Part shown: piece after piece, positions 8,591 through 17,846 of the stretch
How the letters are laid out: the number at the start of each line of letters is the position of its first letter
Numbering within the stretch: the first letter of the stretch is position 1
Source: Alsobacter sp045348435
GTDB lineage: Bacteria; Pseudomonadota; Alphaproteobacteria; Rhizobiales; Beijerinckiaceae
Direction: 5' to 3'
DNA length: 64,000 nt
NCBI RefSeq assembly: GCF_045348435.1
Contig: NZ_CP157484.1
Span: 1,550,001-1,614,000 of the forward strand
Made by a program: the position numbers and the translations under genes
Notes under the pieces: model-generated
The model's input: the letters and a program-made list of their open reading frames with translations, nothing else
Databases searched by the model: none
Told to the model about the DNA's origin: nothing

Positions 8591-10774
8591 ATGACTTTAG
8601 CGTTGATCATCATTGGCGGCCTGTTGTCGGTCGCCTATGGCGTGTGGGCGAGCGCGGACGTGAACCGACGCGACGCAGGCACGCAACGGATGCAGGAGAT
8701 CGCGTCCGCCATCCGCGAAGGAGCGCAAGCCTATCTGAAGCGGCAATACACGACGATCGGGATGGTCGGCGTGGTGCTGTTCGCCATCATCGTCTGGCTG
8801 CTGGGCCTCAAGGTGGGCGTCGGCTTCCTCATCGGCGCGGTGCTGTCCGGCGCGGCCGGCTTCATCGGCATGAACGTGTCCGTCCGGGCCAATGTGCGCA
8901 CCGCGCAGGCGGCCTCGATCTCGCTGGCGGCCGGCCTCGACGTGGCCTTCAAGGCGGGCGCGGTCACCGGCATGCTGGTCGCGGGCCTCGCGCTGCTCGG
9001 CGTCGCCGTCTACTACGTCATCCTCACCGGTCCGATGGGCCTGTCCATCACCAATCCGGCCGAGCTGCGCGTCATCATCGATTCGCTCGTCGCGCTCGGC
9101 TTCGGCGCCTCTCTGATCTCGATCTTCGCCCGTCTCGGCGGCGGCATCTTCACCAAGGGCGCCGATGTCGGCGCGGACCTCGTCGGCAAGGTCGAGGCCG
9201 GCATTCCCGAGGACGACCCGCGCAACCCCGCCACCATCGCGGACAATGTCGGCGACAATGTCGGCGACTGCGCCGGCATGGCGGCCGACCTGTTCGAGAC
9301 CTATGCGGTGACCGTGGTCGCCACCATGGTGCTGGCCGCCATCTTCTTCGCCGGCCAGCCCGTGCTCAGCGCCGCGATCAACTACCCGCTCGCGATCTGC
9401 GCCGTCTGCATCGTGACGTCGATCGTCGGCACCTTCTTCGTCAAGCTCGGCAGCAACAACTCCATCATGGGCGCACTCTACAAGGGCCTGTGGGTGAGCA
9501 CGCTGCTGTCCGTCGTCGGGCTGGCCATCGCCACCTGGGGCACGGTGGGCTTCGGCGACATCGGCGTCGTCAAGGCCATGGGCGGCGACATCACCGTCAA
9601 TGGCACGCGCCTGCTGATCTGCGGCGTCGTCGGCCTCGTGGTCACCGGCCTCATCGTCTGGATCACCGAGTATTACACCGGCACGGGCAAGCGGCCCGTG
9701 GTGTCGATCGCCCAGGCGTCCGTCACCGGCCACGGCACCAACGTCATCCAGGGCCTCGCGGTGTCGCTCGAATCGACCGCGCTGCCCGCCATCGTCATCG
9801 TCGGCGGCATCATCTCGACCTTCCAGCTCGCCGGCCTCTACGGCACCGCCATCGCGGTGACGACCATGCTCGGCCTCGCCGGCATGATCGTGGCGCTGGA
9901 CGCCTTCGGGCCCGTCACCGACAACGCCGGCGGCATCGCCGAGATGGCCGGCCTGCCCAAGGAGGTCCGTCACTCCACCGACGCTCTCGACGCGGTGGGC
10001 AACACCACCAAGGCGGTGACGAAGGGCTACGCCATCGGCTCGGCCGGCCTCGGCGCGCTCGTGCTGTTCGCCGCCTACAGCTACGACCTGCAATACTTCA
10101 CCAACGAGGCCAACAAGGCCGGATCGACGCTGTTCCCGTATTTCAAGGGCGTGGCCAACGTCTCGTTCGACCTCTCCAACCCCTATGTGGTGGCCGGCCT
10201 GATCTTCGGCGGGCTGATCCCCTATCTGTTCGGCGGCATCGCCATGACGGCCGTCGGCCGCGCGGCGGGCTCCGTGGTGGAGGAGGTGCGCCGGCAGTTC
10301 AAGGAGAAGCCCGGCATCATGGCCGGCACGGACCGTCCGGACTATGGCCGCGCCGTGGACATGCTCACCAAGGCCGCCATCAAGGAGATGATCATCCCCT
10401 CGCTGCTGCCGGTGCTGGCGCCGCTCGTCGCCTATTTCGGCGTGCTGCTGATCTCCGGCTCCAAGGCTTCGGCCTTCGCGGCGCTGGGCGCCTCGCTCCT
10501 GGGCGTCATCGTCAACGGCCTCTTCGTCGCCATCTCCATGACCTCGGGCGGCGGCGCCTGGGACAACGCCAAGAAGTCCTTCGAGGACGGCTTCATCGAC
10601 AAGGACGGCGTCAAGCACCTGAAGGGCAGCGACGCCCACAAGGCGTCGGTGACGGGCGACACCGTCGGCGATCCCTACAAGGACACCGCCGGCCCGGCCG
10701 TGAACCCGGCCATCAAGATCACCAACATCGTGGCCCTGCTGCTGCTGGCGATCCTGGCGCATATCGGGGCCTGA
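8591..10774 (+). CDS. hppA: K+-independent H+-translocating pyrophosphatase
   Basis: This membrane-bound pyrophosphatase couples PPi hydrolysis to proton export. The 727-residue protein has about 16 membrane segments and the catalytic block GADVGADLVGKVEAG, followed by the acidic DDPRNPATIADNVGDNVGDC. The K+-dependence region reads GNTTKAVTKG with Lys474. Known K+-independent enzymes have Lys here, while K+-dependent ones have Ala. The start MTLALI has AAGGACGG about 5 nt upstream. A strong shared terminator follows the gene. Proteins of this class are common in photosynthetic and soil alphaproteobacteria. Confidence 0.96.
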   Translation: MTLALIIIGGLLSVAYGVWASADVNRRDAGTQRMQEIASAIREGAQAYLKRQYTTIGMVGVVLFAIIVWLLGLKVGVGFLIGAVLSGAAGFIGMNVSVRANVRTAQAASISLAAGLDVAFKAGAVTGMLVAGLALLGVAVYYVILTGPMGLSITNPAELRVIIDSLVALGFGASLISIFARLGGGIFTKGADVGADLVGKVEAGIPEDDPRNPATIADNVGDNVGDCAGMAADLFETYAVTVVATMVLAAIFFAGQPVLSAAINYPLAICAVCIVTSIVGTFFVKLGSNNSIMGALYKGLWVSTLLSVVGLAIATWGTVGFGDIGVVKAMGGDITVNGTRLLICGVVGLVVTGLIVWITEYYTGTGKRPVVSIAQASVTGHGTNVIQGLAVSLESTALPAIVIVGGIISTFQLAGLYGTAIAVTTMLGLAGMIVALDAFGPVTDNAGGIAEMAGLPKEVRHSTDALDAVGNTTKAVTKGYAIGSAGLGALVLFAAYSYDLQYFTNEANKAGSTLFPYFKGVANVSFDLSNPYVVAGLIFGGLIPYLFGGIAMTAVGRAAGSVVEEVRRQFKEKPGIMAGTDRPDYGRAVDMLTKAAIKEMIIPSLLPVLAPLVAYFGVLLISGSKASAFAALGASLLGVIVNGLFVAISMTSGGGAWDNAKKSFEDGFIDKDGVKHLKGSDAHKASVTGDTVGDPYKDTAGPAVNPAIKITNIVALLLLAILAHIGA

Positions 10775-10783
10775 TCCCCCTCG

Positions 10784-10808
10784 GCCCCCCGCCGTTTCGG
10801 CGGGGGGC
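10784..10808. terminator. Bidirectional terminator between hppA and the SGNH gene
   Basis: A perfect 11-bp GC-rich stem (GCCCCCCGCCG at 10784-10794 and its complement at 10798-10808) with a TTT loop sits between two convergent genes. It overlaps the last base of the minus-strand stop codon. Neither side has a long T-tract, but the position and strength fit a shared terminator. Confidence 0.65.
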
Positions 10809-11545
10809 TACTCGCCCGCGCAAATATCCGCCGAGAGGCTTCTGGCGACCTCCCGGTAAGCCGCCAGATGGATGCCGTCGGGCTGCTGAGCCAGCTTGTC
10901 CTCTTCGCTCGACAGCCTGCGGATCGCTGCGAAGGGATCCCGGTACATGCAGCCCGAGACCTCGCACACCTCACGGGCCACGCCGGAATAGACCTCCACC
11001 CCTTCGAACTGGAATTCCTGCCGGAACGACAGAAGGGGCGGCAGGGCCGTGACGATCACCTTGGCGGCGATGGCCTGGAGCGATGCGACGGTGGCCAGGA
11101 GCGACGTCCGGAATTCGCCGATCCGGGCCGGCGCCATCGGGTCGGCCGCCCGAAACAGGTTGTTGGTTCCCATCAGAAGGACAGCGGCCGAAGCCTTGCT
11201 CTTGGGAGCAAAAGAGCTGCCCATGGCCTGGAAGCGTTCCGCCCGTATTCCGCTCACGCCTGCGTTGACGACCTCGCGGTCGCAGGCTGAGATCCACGGC
11301 GCCAGGTATTCGGCATGGGAATCGCCGGCCACCAACACGAAACCCGGTGGGGCCTCCCGCAGATGAGCATTGATCACGATGTTGCGGATGCCTGCGTAAT
11401 CGATCGGCGGGGCGCCGCCCTTGAAGTCGTTCAGGACAGTCCCGAGAGCCAGGCCCAGCGCCAGCGATGCAATGGCGACGATCGACGGCCTCACGGCTGT
11501 GGACAGCCGCGCCGCGCTGGGGCGCCTTTCCTTCCCATGCTCCAT
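10808..11545 (-). CDS. Membrane-anchored SGNH/GDSL-family hydrolase-like protein
   Basis: The 245-residue protein has one N-terminal hydrophobic segment (residues about 20-37) and an SGNH-like domain. Block I reads VAGDSHAEY with the candidate nucleophile Ser76. Block III reads GTNN (126-129), and block V reads DGIH with Asp223 and His226. The family includes esterases and the O-acyl-modifying domains of surface polysaccharide enzymes. The substrate is unknown. ATG 11545 is preferred because GGGAGAGCAGG lies just upstream; an upstream ATG would add 15 residues. It is convergent with hppA. GC content is slightly lower than its neighbours, so it may be a later acquisition. Confidence 0.7.
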   Translation of the reverse strand: MEHGKERRPSAARLSTAVRPSIVAIASLALGLALGTVLNDFKGGAPPIDYAGIRNIVINAHLREAPPGFVLVAGDSHAEYLAPWISACDREVVNAGVSGIRAERFQAMGSSFAPKSKASAAVLLMGTNNLFRAADPMAPARIGEFRTSLLATVASLQAIAAKVIVTALPPLLSFRQEFQFEGVEVYSGVAREVCEVSGCMYRDPFAAIRRLSSEEDKLAQQPDGIHLAAYREVARSLSADICAGE

Positions 11546-11618
11546 CCTGCTCTCCCGCTCGAACGCGAGAGCATCAGACAAAGCCATCAAGAAATCGTGT
11601 GATGCGTTGCGTCGCCGC

Positions 11619-12101
11619 TCAGATCACGCCCTGGCCGGTGGCGCGCAGCAGCTGGCGGACGACCGAGAGTTCGTTGCCGCCCGTCGGCGTCGTGCGGCTG
11701 ATGAAGTCGAACGGCACGCCGTCCTGCAGGCCATAGGAGGCGATCTTCTCAACCTTCATCGACTTGTTGAAATTGATCGCCAGCACGCGCTGGTCGACCA
11801 CGGTCGGCTCCATGAACTGCAGCGTCCGGGTGGTCTTCTGGCTGATGTAGTACCAGGTCTGGTTGCCGACGGTGGACACCGTGGAGGGGGTTCCCATCGC
11901 GCTGAGGACCTTCTGCGCGTCCGTGCCGACCCGCACCTCGTTGAGCAGCTTCTCATCCAGCATGTAGCCGCGGGTCTGCGGCTCGGTGTTGCAGGCGGAC
12001 AGGCCGGCGCCGAGCGCCGCCGCCAGCGCCAGCCGCATGGTCCACCGCCGGGCGGAGCTGTGTCTGGCGACGGAGCTGTCCGACGTCTTGCGACGCACCA
12101 T
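11619..12101 (-). CDS. bamE: Outer membrane assembly lipoprotein, BamE/SmpA-OmlA family
   Basis: The protein is predicted to be a lipoprotein partner of the BAM complex that folds outer-membrane beta-barrels. The 160-residue protein has an N-terminal signal with lipobox LSAC near residue 35. A small BamE-like domain follows, recognisable by the VRVGTDAQKVLSAMGTPS and WYYISQKT segments typical of SmpA/OmlA proteins. ATG 12101 has a good GGGAG site 7 nt upstream; an internal ATG would shorten the signal peptide. The gene is divergent from the bc1 chaperone gene, as in many Hyphomicrobiales. Confidence 0.85.
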   Translation of the reverse strand: MVRRKTSDSSVARHSSARRWTMRLALAAALGAGLSACNTEPQTRGYMLDEKLLNEVRVGTDAQKVLSAMGTPSTVSTVGNQTWYYISQKTTRTLQFMEPTVVDQRVLAINFNKSMKVEKIASYGLQDGVPFDFISRTTPTGGNELSVVRQLLRATGQGVI

Positions 12102-12278
12102 GTGTAGACTCCCAGAATGCCGCCCATGTGGGCCGAAAGAGGAGGGCCGGTCGTTGAACGACGATTTCTCTTGCCGGGACCGGCACGGATGCCGTAACCC
12201 GCGTCCGATGGAATTGCAAGGAGCGCCGCGGCGGCCCCGGAAGCATCTCGGCTTCCTTCCCGGACGGGACGTGCGCGC

Positions 12279-12845
12279 ATGATTTTCAGCCTGTTCAAGC
12301 GCCGGGACGCCAACGCCGAACTGGTCGGCCGGCTGCATGAGGCCGTGGCCAACGCGGCCCGCGCGCCAGCCTTCTACCGGGACCTGCACGTGCCCGACAC
12401 GGTCGAGGGCCGCTTCGACATGATGGTGCTGCACGCCTTCCTGACCCTGCGGCGGCTGAAGGCCTTGCCCGCGCCGGCCGAGGATCTGGCCCAGGATCTC
12501 ATCGACGCCGTGTTCAAGGGCTTCGACCACGCGCTGCGCGAGCTGGGCGTGGGCGACGTCTCCGTCCCCAAGCGCATGAAGACGATGGCTGGCGCGTTCT
12601 TCGGCCGCGCCAAGGCCTATGAGCTGGCGCTGGGCGGCGGCGAGCCCCTGGCCGACGCCGTCCTGCGCAACGTCTACGCCCACGCGCCCGAGAGGCGCGC
12701 CGACGCCGACCGGCTGGCCGCCTATGTGCGCGAGGCCGTCGGGCGCTTCGAGGCCGCCGGCTTCGACGACATCGCGGCCGCAAGGCTGCCCTTCCCGGAT
12801 CCCGACGCGTTCTGCGCGGCGGCGTCCGTCACTCCGACCGCATGA
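12279..12845 (+). CDS. Ubiquinol-cytochrome c chaperone family protein
   Basis: The 188-residue protein belongs to the Cbp3/UQCC1-like family (COG5452), whose mitochondrial members help cytochrome b assemble into complex III. Visible features are the FYRDLHVPDTVEGRFDMMVLHAFL start of the domain, the DAVFKGFDHALRELGVGD stretch and the KRMKTMAGAFFGRAKAYE helix. It lies 10 bp before the DUF177 gene and is probably co-transcribed with it. This chaperone/DUF177/plsX/fabH order is common in alphaproteobacteria. Confidence 0.9.
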   Translation: MIFSLFKRRDANAELVGRLHEAVANAARAPAFYRDLHVPDTVEGRFDMMVLHAFLTLRRLKALPAPAEDLAQDLIDAVFKGFDHALRELGVGDVSVPKRMKTMAGAFFGRAKAYELALGGGEPLADAVLRNVYAHAPERRADADRLAAYVREAVGRFEAAGFDDIAAARLPFPDPDAFCAAASVTPTA

Positions 12846-12855
12846 GGGCCGCGCC

Positions 12856-13452
12856 ATGAAGACCCCGCGCGACAAGGACCACGATCGACACTCCCGGCGC
12901 GAGGCGGCCGCCGCCGCGCCGCACGGCGTCCCGCCGACGCTGTCGCGCACCATCGACGTCGCCTCGGGGCTGGGCGCAGGCGCCGACGTCGTCGTCGAGG
13001 CCGGCGAGGTCGAGCGCGCGGCGCTCGCCAGGGAATTCAAGATCGGCGGGATCGACCGGCTGGTGGGCCGGTTCCGGGTGACGCCCAAGGGGCGCACCGT
13101 CCATGTCAGGGGCGAGGTGACCGGCGACGTGCGCCAGACCTGCGTGGTCACCCTGGAGGAGTTCTCCTCGCGGGTGGTGGAGGAGGTCGATCTCGACTTC
13201 GCCGAGGACGCGCCCCTCGGCCGCGAGCAGGAGGGCGACGAGAACGTCTCCTCCGAGCTCATCGACGCTCCGGACCCGATCATCAACGGGAAAATCGACC
13301 TCGGCGCCATCACGGCCGAGTTCCTGGCGCTGGGCCTCGATCCCTATCCGCGAAAGCCCGGCGTCGAGGGTTTCGCCCATATCGAAAGCGAAGATCCCGA
13401 AGAGTCTCCGTTTGCGGCGCTCGGCCGCCTCAAGGGCGACGAAAAGTCGTGA
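12856..13452 (+). CDS. DUF177 (YceD-like) protein
   Basis: The 198-residue acidic protein belongs to the DUF177/YceD family, which in many bacteria lies beside rpmF and plsX and has been linked to 23S rRNA accumulation. The conserved core contains RGEVTGDVRQTCVVTLEEF, where the single Cys followed by a conserved Leu is the family mark. The distal part contains IDLGAITAEFLALGLDPYPR. No rpmF gene lies next to it here. The start is set by GAGG 8 nt upstream of ATG 12856. Confidence 0.9.
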   Translation: MKTPRDKDHDRHSRREAAAAAPHGVPPTLSRTIDVASGLGAGADVVVEAGEVERAALAREFKIGGIDRLVGRFRVTPKGRTVHVRGEVTGDVRQTCVVTLEEFSSRVVEEVDLDFAEDAPLGREQEGDENVSSELIDAPDPIINGKIDLGAITAEFLALGLDPYPRKPGVEGFAHIESEDPEESPFAALGRLKGDEKS

Positions 13453-13611
13453 GACCCACGCCTTCGGCGTCCGCCGCCGGAGCCGGTTTTCGTCCTGTCC
13501 GTCAGGGAAAACCCGGTTGCCTCAAGCGACCGCTTCGTTATTGTCCGCCGTCCGCACGAGCCCGTGTGCGGCCGTTTGCGTGATCACTTGAATGGGCCGG
13601 CCTGGGAATCC

Positions 13612-14679
13612 ATGACACGCAACGTGAGGATCGCGCTCGACGCCATGGGAGGGGACCACGGCCCCTCGGTGGTCATTCCCGGCGCCGCGCTGGCGCTCGT
13701 CAGGCATCCCGACGCGACCTTCATCATCCACGGCAAGGAGGAGGAGTGCCTGCCCCTGCTGGAGCAGCATCCGGCCCTGAAGGCCGTGACCACGTTCCAC
13801 CACTCCGACGTGGCCATCCGCATGGACGACAAGCCCAGCCAGGCGCTGCGGCAGGGCCGTTACAAGTCGTCGATGTGGCGCGCCATCGATTCGGTGAAGA
13901 AGGGCGAGGCCGACGTCGCCGTGTCGGCCGGCAACACCGGCGCGCTGATGGTGATGTCGAAGTTCTGCCTGCGCACCATGGCGCAGGTGGACCGTCCCGC
14001 CATCGCGGCGATCTGGCCCACCATCAAGGGCGAGAGCATCGTGCTGGACGTCGGGGCCACGATCGGCGCAGACGCCCGCCACCTCGTGGATCTCGCCATC
14101 ATGGGCTCGGCCATGGCGCAGATCGTCTTCGGCATCGACAGGCCCACCGTCGGCCTCCTCAATGTGGGAGTCGAGGAGATCAAGGGCGTCGAGGAGGTCA
14201 AGTCGGCCGGCCGCCTCCTCAAGGAGGGCGGTTTTCCCCACCTCTCTTACGCCGGCTTCGTCGAGGGCGACGATATCGGGCAGGGCGCGGTGGACGTGGT
14301 GGTCACCGAGGGCTTCGCCGGCAACATCGCGCTGAAGACCGCCGAGGGAACGGCCCGGCAGATGGCCTCCTACCTGCGCAGCGCCATGAGCCGCACCTTC
14401 ATGGCCAAGCTCGGCTACATCTTCGCCAAGGGCGCGTTCGACTCGCTGCGCGAGAAGATGGACCCGCGCCGCGCCAATGGCGGCGTATTCCTTGGTCTCG
14501 ACGGCATCGTCATCAAGAGCCACGGCGGAGCCGACCAGACGGGATTCGCCGCCGCGATCGATCTGGGCTACGACATGGTGAAACACGACCTCCTGTCCAA
14601 GATTCGCGACAGTCTTGAGGCCAACTTCCCGAGCGCGACGCCCGAGCCGGCGATCGCGGCGCCGGAGACTCAGGTGTGA
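13612..14679 (+). CDS. plsX: Phosphate acyltransferase PlsX
   Basis: PlsX makes acyl-phosphate from acyl-ACP for phospholipid synthesis through PlsY. The 355-residue protein begins with the typical RIALDAMGGDHGP and contains the SAGNTGALM and EGFAGNIALKT motifs. ATG 13612 has GGGAA upstream and matches family starts; a GTG at 13564 would add 16 residues. An inverted repeat (CCGGTTTTC at 13483 and GAAAACCCGG at 13506) lies in the 159-bp gap before it. It overlaps fabH by one base (TGATG). Confidence 0.96.
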   Translation: MTRNVRIALDAMGGDHGPSVVIPGAALALVRHPDATFIIHGKEEECLPLLEQHPALKAVTTFHHSDVAIRMDDKPSQALRQGRYKSSMWRAIDSVKKGEADVAVSAGNTGALMVMSKFCLRTMAQVDRPAIAAIWPTIKGESIVLDVGATIGADARHLVDLAIMGSAMAQIVFGIDRPTVGLLNVGVEEIKGVEEVKSAGRLLKEGGFPHLSYAGFVEGDDIGQGAVDVVVTEGFAGNIALKTAEGTARQMASYLRSAMSRTFMAKLGYIFAKGAFDSLREKMDPRRANGGVFLGLDGIVIKSHGGADQTGFAAAIDLGYDMVKHDLLSKIRDSLEANFPSATPEPAIAAPETQV

Positions 14680-15653
14680 TGACATTGCGTTCGGTCGTCA
14701 TCGGATGCGGCCAAAGCCTTCCCGATCGCGTTCTCGCCAATGCGGAGCTCTCCACCATGGTGGACACCTCCGACGACTGGATCGTGGAGCGGACCGGCAT
14801 CCGCCAGCGCCATATCGCCGCCAAGGAGGAGACCACCTCCGTGCTGGCCACGCGCGCGGCGCGCGCCGCCCTGGCGTCGGCCGGCGTGGACGCGTCGGAG
14901 ATCGACCTGATCATCGTCGCCACCGCGACGCCGGACTTCACCTTCCCGGCCACCGCGACGCAGGTCCAGGCGGCCTTGGGCGTCACCCGCGGCGCCGCCT
15001 TCGACCTGCAGGCCGTGTGCTCGGGCTTCGTCTACGCCCTGACCACCGCCGACAAGTTCCTCACCTCCGGCACGCACCAGCGCGCCCTGGTCATCGGCGC
15101 GGAGACCTTCTCGCGCATCCTGGACTGGACCGACCGCACCACCTGCGTGCTCTTCGGCGACGGCGCCGGCGCGGTGGTGCTGGAGGCCCGGCGGGGCGAC
15201 GGCGAATTGTCGGACCGCGGCGTGCTCTCCACCCATATCCGGGCCGACGGCCGGCATCTCGACAAGCTCTATGTCGATGGCGGCCCGTCTTCGACGGCCA
15301 CCACGGGCCATCTCAGGATGGAGGGCAAGGAGGTGTTCCGGCACGCCGTGAACTTCCTGGCCGAGACGATCGAGGAGACCTTCCGCCTCACGGGCGTGAC
15401 CGCCGACGCGATCGACTGGTTCGTCCCCCACCAGGCCAACCGGCGAATCATCGACGCCACGGCGCGCAAGCTGGGCATCGATTCGGCCCGCGTCGTGGTC
15501 ACCGTCGAGGACCACGGCAACACCTCCGCGGCGTCGATCCCGCTGGCGCTCGCCACGGCCTGCGCGGACGGCCGGATCAAGCCGGGCCAGCTGGTTCTGA
15601 TTGAGGCGATGGGCGGCGGCTTCACCTGGGGCTCCGCGCTGATCCGCTGGTGA
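14679..15653 (+). CDS. fabH: Beta-ketoacyl-ACP synthase III
   Basis: FabH starts fatty acid synthesis by condensing acetyl-CoA with malonyl-ACP. The 324-residue protein has the complete catalytic triad: Cys114 in AVCSGF, His251 in VPHQANRR and Asn281 in HGNTSAAS. The C-terminal GGGFTWGSALIRW is typical. The start overlaps the plsX stop by one base, so the two are coupled. Confidence 0.97.
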   Translation: MTLRSVVIGCGQSLPDRVLANAELSTMVDTSDDWIVERTGIRQRHIAAKEETTSVLATRAARAALASAGVDASEIDLIIVATATPDFTFPATATQVQAALGVTRGAAFDLQAVCSGFVYALTTADKFLTSGTHQRALVIGAETFSRILDWTDRTTCVLFGDGAGAVVLEARRGDGELSDRGVLSTHIRADGRHLDKLYVDGGPSSTATTGHLRMEGKEVFRHAVNFLAETIEETFRLTGVTADAIDWFVPHQANRRIIDATARKLGIDSARVVVTVEDHGNTSAASIPLALATACADGRIKPGQLVLIEAMGGGFTWGSALIRW

Positions 15654-15707
15654 ATGGCTCAGCCTCACCAATCTGTGATTGAATCATCCGCTCTTGCGTC
15701 ATCATCG

Positions 15708-15736
15708 TTGACCGGTGTCGGATCACAGAATAGCTT
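15708..15736 (+). promoter_or_regulatory. Candidate promoter for ihfA
   Basis: TTGACC at 15708-15713 and TAGCTT at 15731-15736 are separated by 17 nt in the fabH-ihfA gap, which is locally lower in GC than its surroundings. The -35 is good and the -10 is weak. It would let ihfA be read independently of fabH. Confidence 0.45.
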
Positions 15737-15815
15737 TGGGTTTCAGAGGCATAGCCGCAGTCTTCGCTGCACTGCGCTGAAGACTTCTTTTGACGAGAAA
15801 GCATCGGGGGACGGT

Positions 15816-16130
15816 GTGGCCGAACGGACGATCACGCGGGCCGAGCTGTGCGAGGCCGTCTACAAGGGTGTGGGCCTGTCCCGGACCGAGTCGTCGGCGC
15901 TCGTCGAACTGGTGCTGAAGGAAGTCTCCGATTGCCTGGCCAATGGCGAGACGGTGAAGCTCTCGTCGTTCGGGTCCTTCGTGGTGCGCTCCAAGGGAGA
16001 GCGCGTAGGCCGCAACCCCAAGACGGGCGTCGAGGTGCCGATCGAGCCCCGCCGCGTCATGGTGTTCAAGCCCTCCAACATCCTGAAGGCCCGAATCAAT
16101 GGCCTGGACGTGCGCGACGTCGAGGATTGA
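15816..16130 (+). CDS. ihfA: Integration host factor subunit alpha
   Basis: IhfA forms with IhfB a sequence-specific DNA-bending protein. The 104-residue protein has the usual length and carries the HU/IHF signature GSFVVRSKGERVGRNPKTGVEVPI, followed by RRVMVFKPSNILK. GTG 15816 gives the canonical N-terminus VAERTITRAELCEAV and is preceded by a GGGGGA site. The open frame continues 54 codons upstream without family similarity. The merR-type gene follows after 62 bp, as in many alphaproteobacteria. Confidence 0.95.
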   Translation: MAERTITRAELCEAVYKGVGLSRTESSALVELVLKEVSDCLANGETVKLSSFGSFVVRSKGERVGRNPKTGVEVPIEPRRVMVFKPSNILKARINGLDVRDVED

Positions 16131-16192
16131 CGTCGGCGAACCCGGGGGCGCGTCGCCGCCCTTCCGTCTGAACGCCTGCCCGGGGGCCCGAG

Positions 16193-16753
16193 GTGGACAA
16201 AAGTCCTGACGCTTTCAGAACCATCAGCGAGGTCGCCGAAGATCTCGACCTGCCGCAGCATGTGCTCCGCTTCTGGGAGACGCGATTCTCTCAGATCAGG
16301 CCGCTGAAGCGGGGAGGCGGACGGCGCTACTACCGCCCCGACGACGTCGATCTCCTGCGCGGGATCCGGCAGCTGCTCTACGGGCAGGGCTACACCATCA
16401 AGGGCGTGCAGCGCATCCTCAAGGAGCAGGGCGTCCGCTCCGTGCAGGCGCTCGGCCGCGGCGAGATCACCGCCCCGATGCCGCCGCCGAGCCACGGCGC
16501 CGCCGAGGAGGACGATCCGCTCGAGGCCTACGGGCCGGACGACGAAATGGGCGAGGCGGAGACCCGCGGCTCGTCGGTGGCCACCCTCACGCAGGTGGCC
16601 CGGCCGGGGCCGTCCTCCATGGGCGGCCTGCAGATGTCGCCGGACGCGATCCGCCGGCTGCAGGGCGCGCTGTTCGAGCTTCTCGAATGCCAGCGCCTGA
16701 TCGACGCCGTGCGCGGCGCGCCCGCGCAAGAGAGCGACGGCGAGGCCGCCTGA
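16193..16753 (+). CDS. MerR family transcriptional regulator
   Basis: The 186-residue protein has an N-terminal MerR winged helix (residues about 8-78) with the variant recognition segment AEDLDLPQHVLRFWETRF, then GGGRRYYRPDDVDLLRGI. A long acidic/proline-rich linker leads to a short C-terminal helix. It lacks the metal-binding cysteines of heavy-metal MerR proteins. This type sits downstream of ihfA in most Hyphomicrobiales. Its regulon is unknown to me. The start is GTG 16193. Confidence 0.88.
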   Translation: MDKSPDAFRTISEVAEDLDLPQHVLRFWETRFSQIRPLKRGGGRRYYRPDDVDLLRGIRQLLYGQGYTIKGVQRILKEQGVRSVQALGRGEITAPMPPPSHGAAEEDDPLEAYGPDDEMGEAETRGSSVATLTQVARPGPSSMGGLQMSPDAIRRLQGALFELLECQRLIDAVRGAPAQESDGEAA

Positions 16754-16783
16754 GCGGCCTCCGCCGGCCGGCGGCACCGAGCC

Positions 16784-17770
16784 TCAGCCGATCTCCACCA
16801 CCACGCGGCCCCGCACCGTCCCGTCCAGGATCTTCTGGCCGGTCTCGATCACCTGGTCGAACGGGATGGTCGTGGTGAGCGCCGCCAGCTTGGCCCGGTC
16901 GAGATCCCGGTCCAGCCGAGACCACGCCTCCAACCGCCGCGCCTTGGCGGCCATCACGCTGTCGACGCCCAGCAACGCCACGCCGCGCAGGATGAAGGGC
17001 GCCACGGACGAGGGCAGGTCCATCCCCCCCGCCAGTCCGCAGGCGGCGATCGCGCCATTGTAGCGGGTCATCGACAAGAGGTTGGCCAGCGTCGTCGATC
17101 CGACCGAATCGACGCCCGCCGCCCAGCGCTCCCGGGCCAGCGGCTTGGCCGGGCCGGCGAGCTCCTGGCGGTCGATGATCTCCGCCGCGCCCAGGCCCTT
17201 GAGGTAGTCGGCCTCCTGCGGCCGGCCGGTCGAGGCGATGACCTGCCAGCCCAGCTTGGACAGGAGCGCGATCGCCACCGAGCCGACGCCGCCCGCCGCG
17301 CCGGTGACCACGACGGGCCCCTTGTCCGGGGTGAGCCCATGCTTCTCGAGCGCGATCACGGCCAGCGCGGCCGTGTAGCCGGCCGTGCCGATGGCCATGG
17401 TCTCCGCCGCGCTCAGGCCCGCCGGGCGCCGGATGAGCCAGTCGCCCTTCACGCGCGCTTTCTGGGCGTAGGCGCCCAGATGCGTCTCGCCGATCCCCCA
17501 GCCGTTCAGCACCACGGCGTCGCCGGGCTTCCAGTCCGGATGGCTGGAGCTCTCCACCTCTCCGGCGAAGTCGATGCCGGGGATCATCGGGAAGCGCCGC
17601 ACCACCGGCGCCTTGCCGGTCAGCGCCAGGCCGTCCTTGTAGTTGACCGTGGAATGCGTGACCCGGACGGTCACGTCGCCGTCCATCAGCTCGGTTTCGT
17701 CGAAGTCCCGGAAGCCGCAGGCGTAGCCCTGCTCGCCCTTGTCGACCACCACCGCCCGGAATGCCGTCAT
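16784..17770 (-). CDS. acuI: AcuI/YhdH-type acrylyl-CoA reductase (MDR family oxidoreductase)
   Basis: The 328-residue NADPH-dependent medium-chain dehydrogenase/reductase matches the YhdH/AcuI group, which reduces acryloyl-CoA to propionyl-CoA. It has HSTVNYKDGLALTGK near residue 40, the IPGIDFAGEVE segment and a nucleotide-binding VTGAAGGVGSVAIALL motif near residue 155. The C-terminus is the typical ILDGTVRGRVVVEIG. It is last in a same-strand set of marR, thioesterase, MFS and acuI with gaps of 29-112 bp. The symbol is given by family similarity, and substrate specificity is inferred. Confidence 0.8.
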   Translation of the reverse strand: MTAFRAVVVDKGEQGYACGFRDFDETELMDGDVTVRVTHSTVNYKDGLALTGKAPVVRRFPMIPGIDFAGEVESSSHPDWKPGDAVVLNGWGIGETHLGAYAQKARVKGDWLIRRPAGLSAAETMAIGTAGYTAALAVIALEKHGLTPDKGPVVVTGAAGGVGSVAIALLSKLGWQVIASTGRPQEADYLKGLGAAEIIDRQELAGPAKPLARERWAAGVDSVGSTTLANLLSMTRYNGAIAACGLAGGMDLPSSVAPFILRGVALLGVDSVMAAKARRLEAWSRLDRDLDRAKLAALTTTIPFDQVIETGQKILDGTVRGRVVVEIG

Positions 17771-17846
17771 CGCCGCGTCCTCACCCTGTCGCCTCGGTCC
17801 GGCAGTTGTGGCCGAGGCGCGCGCAGGCGGCAAGCCCGGCCCGGCG

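Noticed and set aside
8551..11052. Long open frames on both strands over hppA.
   Set aside because: They are arginine/alanine-rich with no motif, while the hppA frame has clear catalytic motifs.
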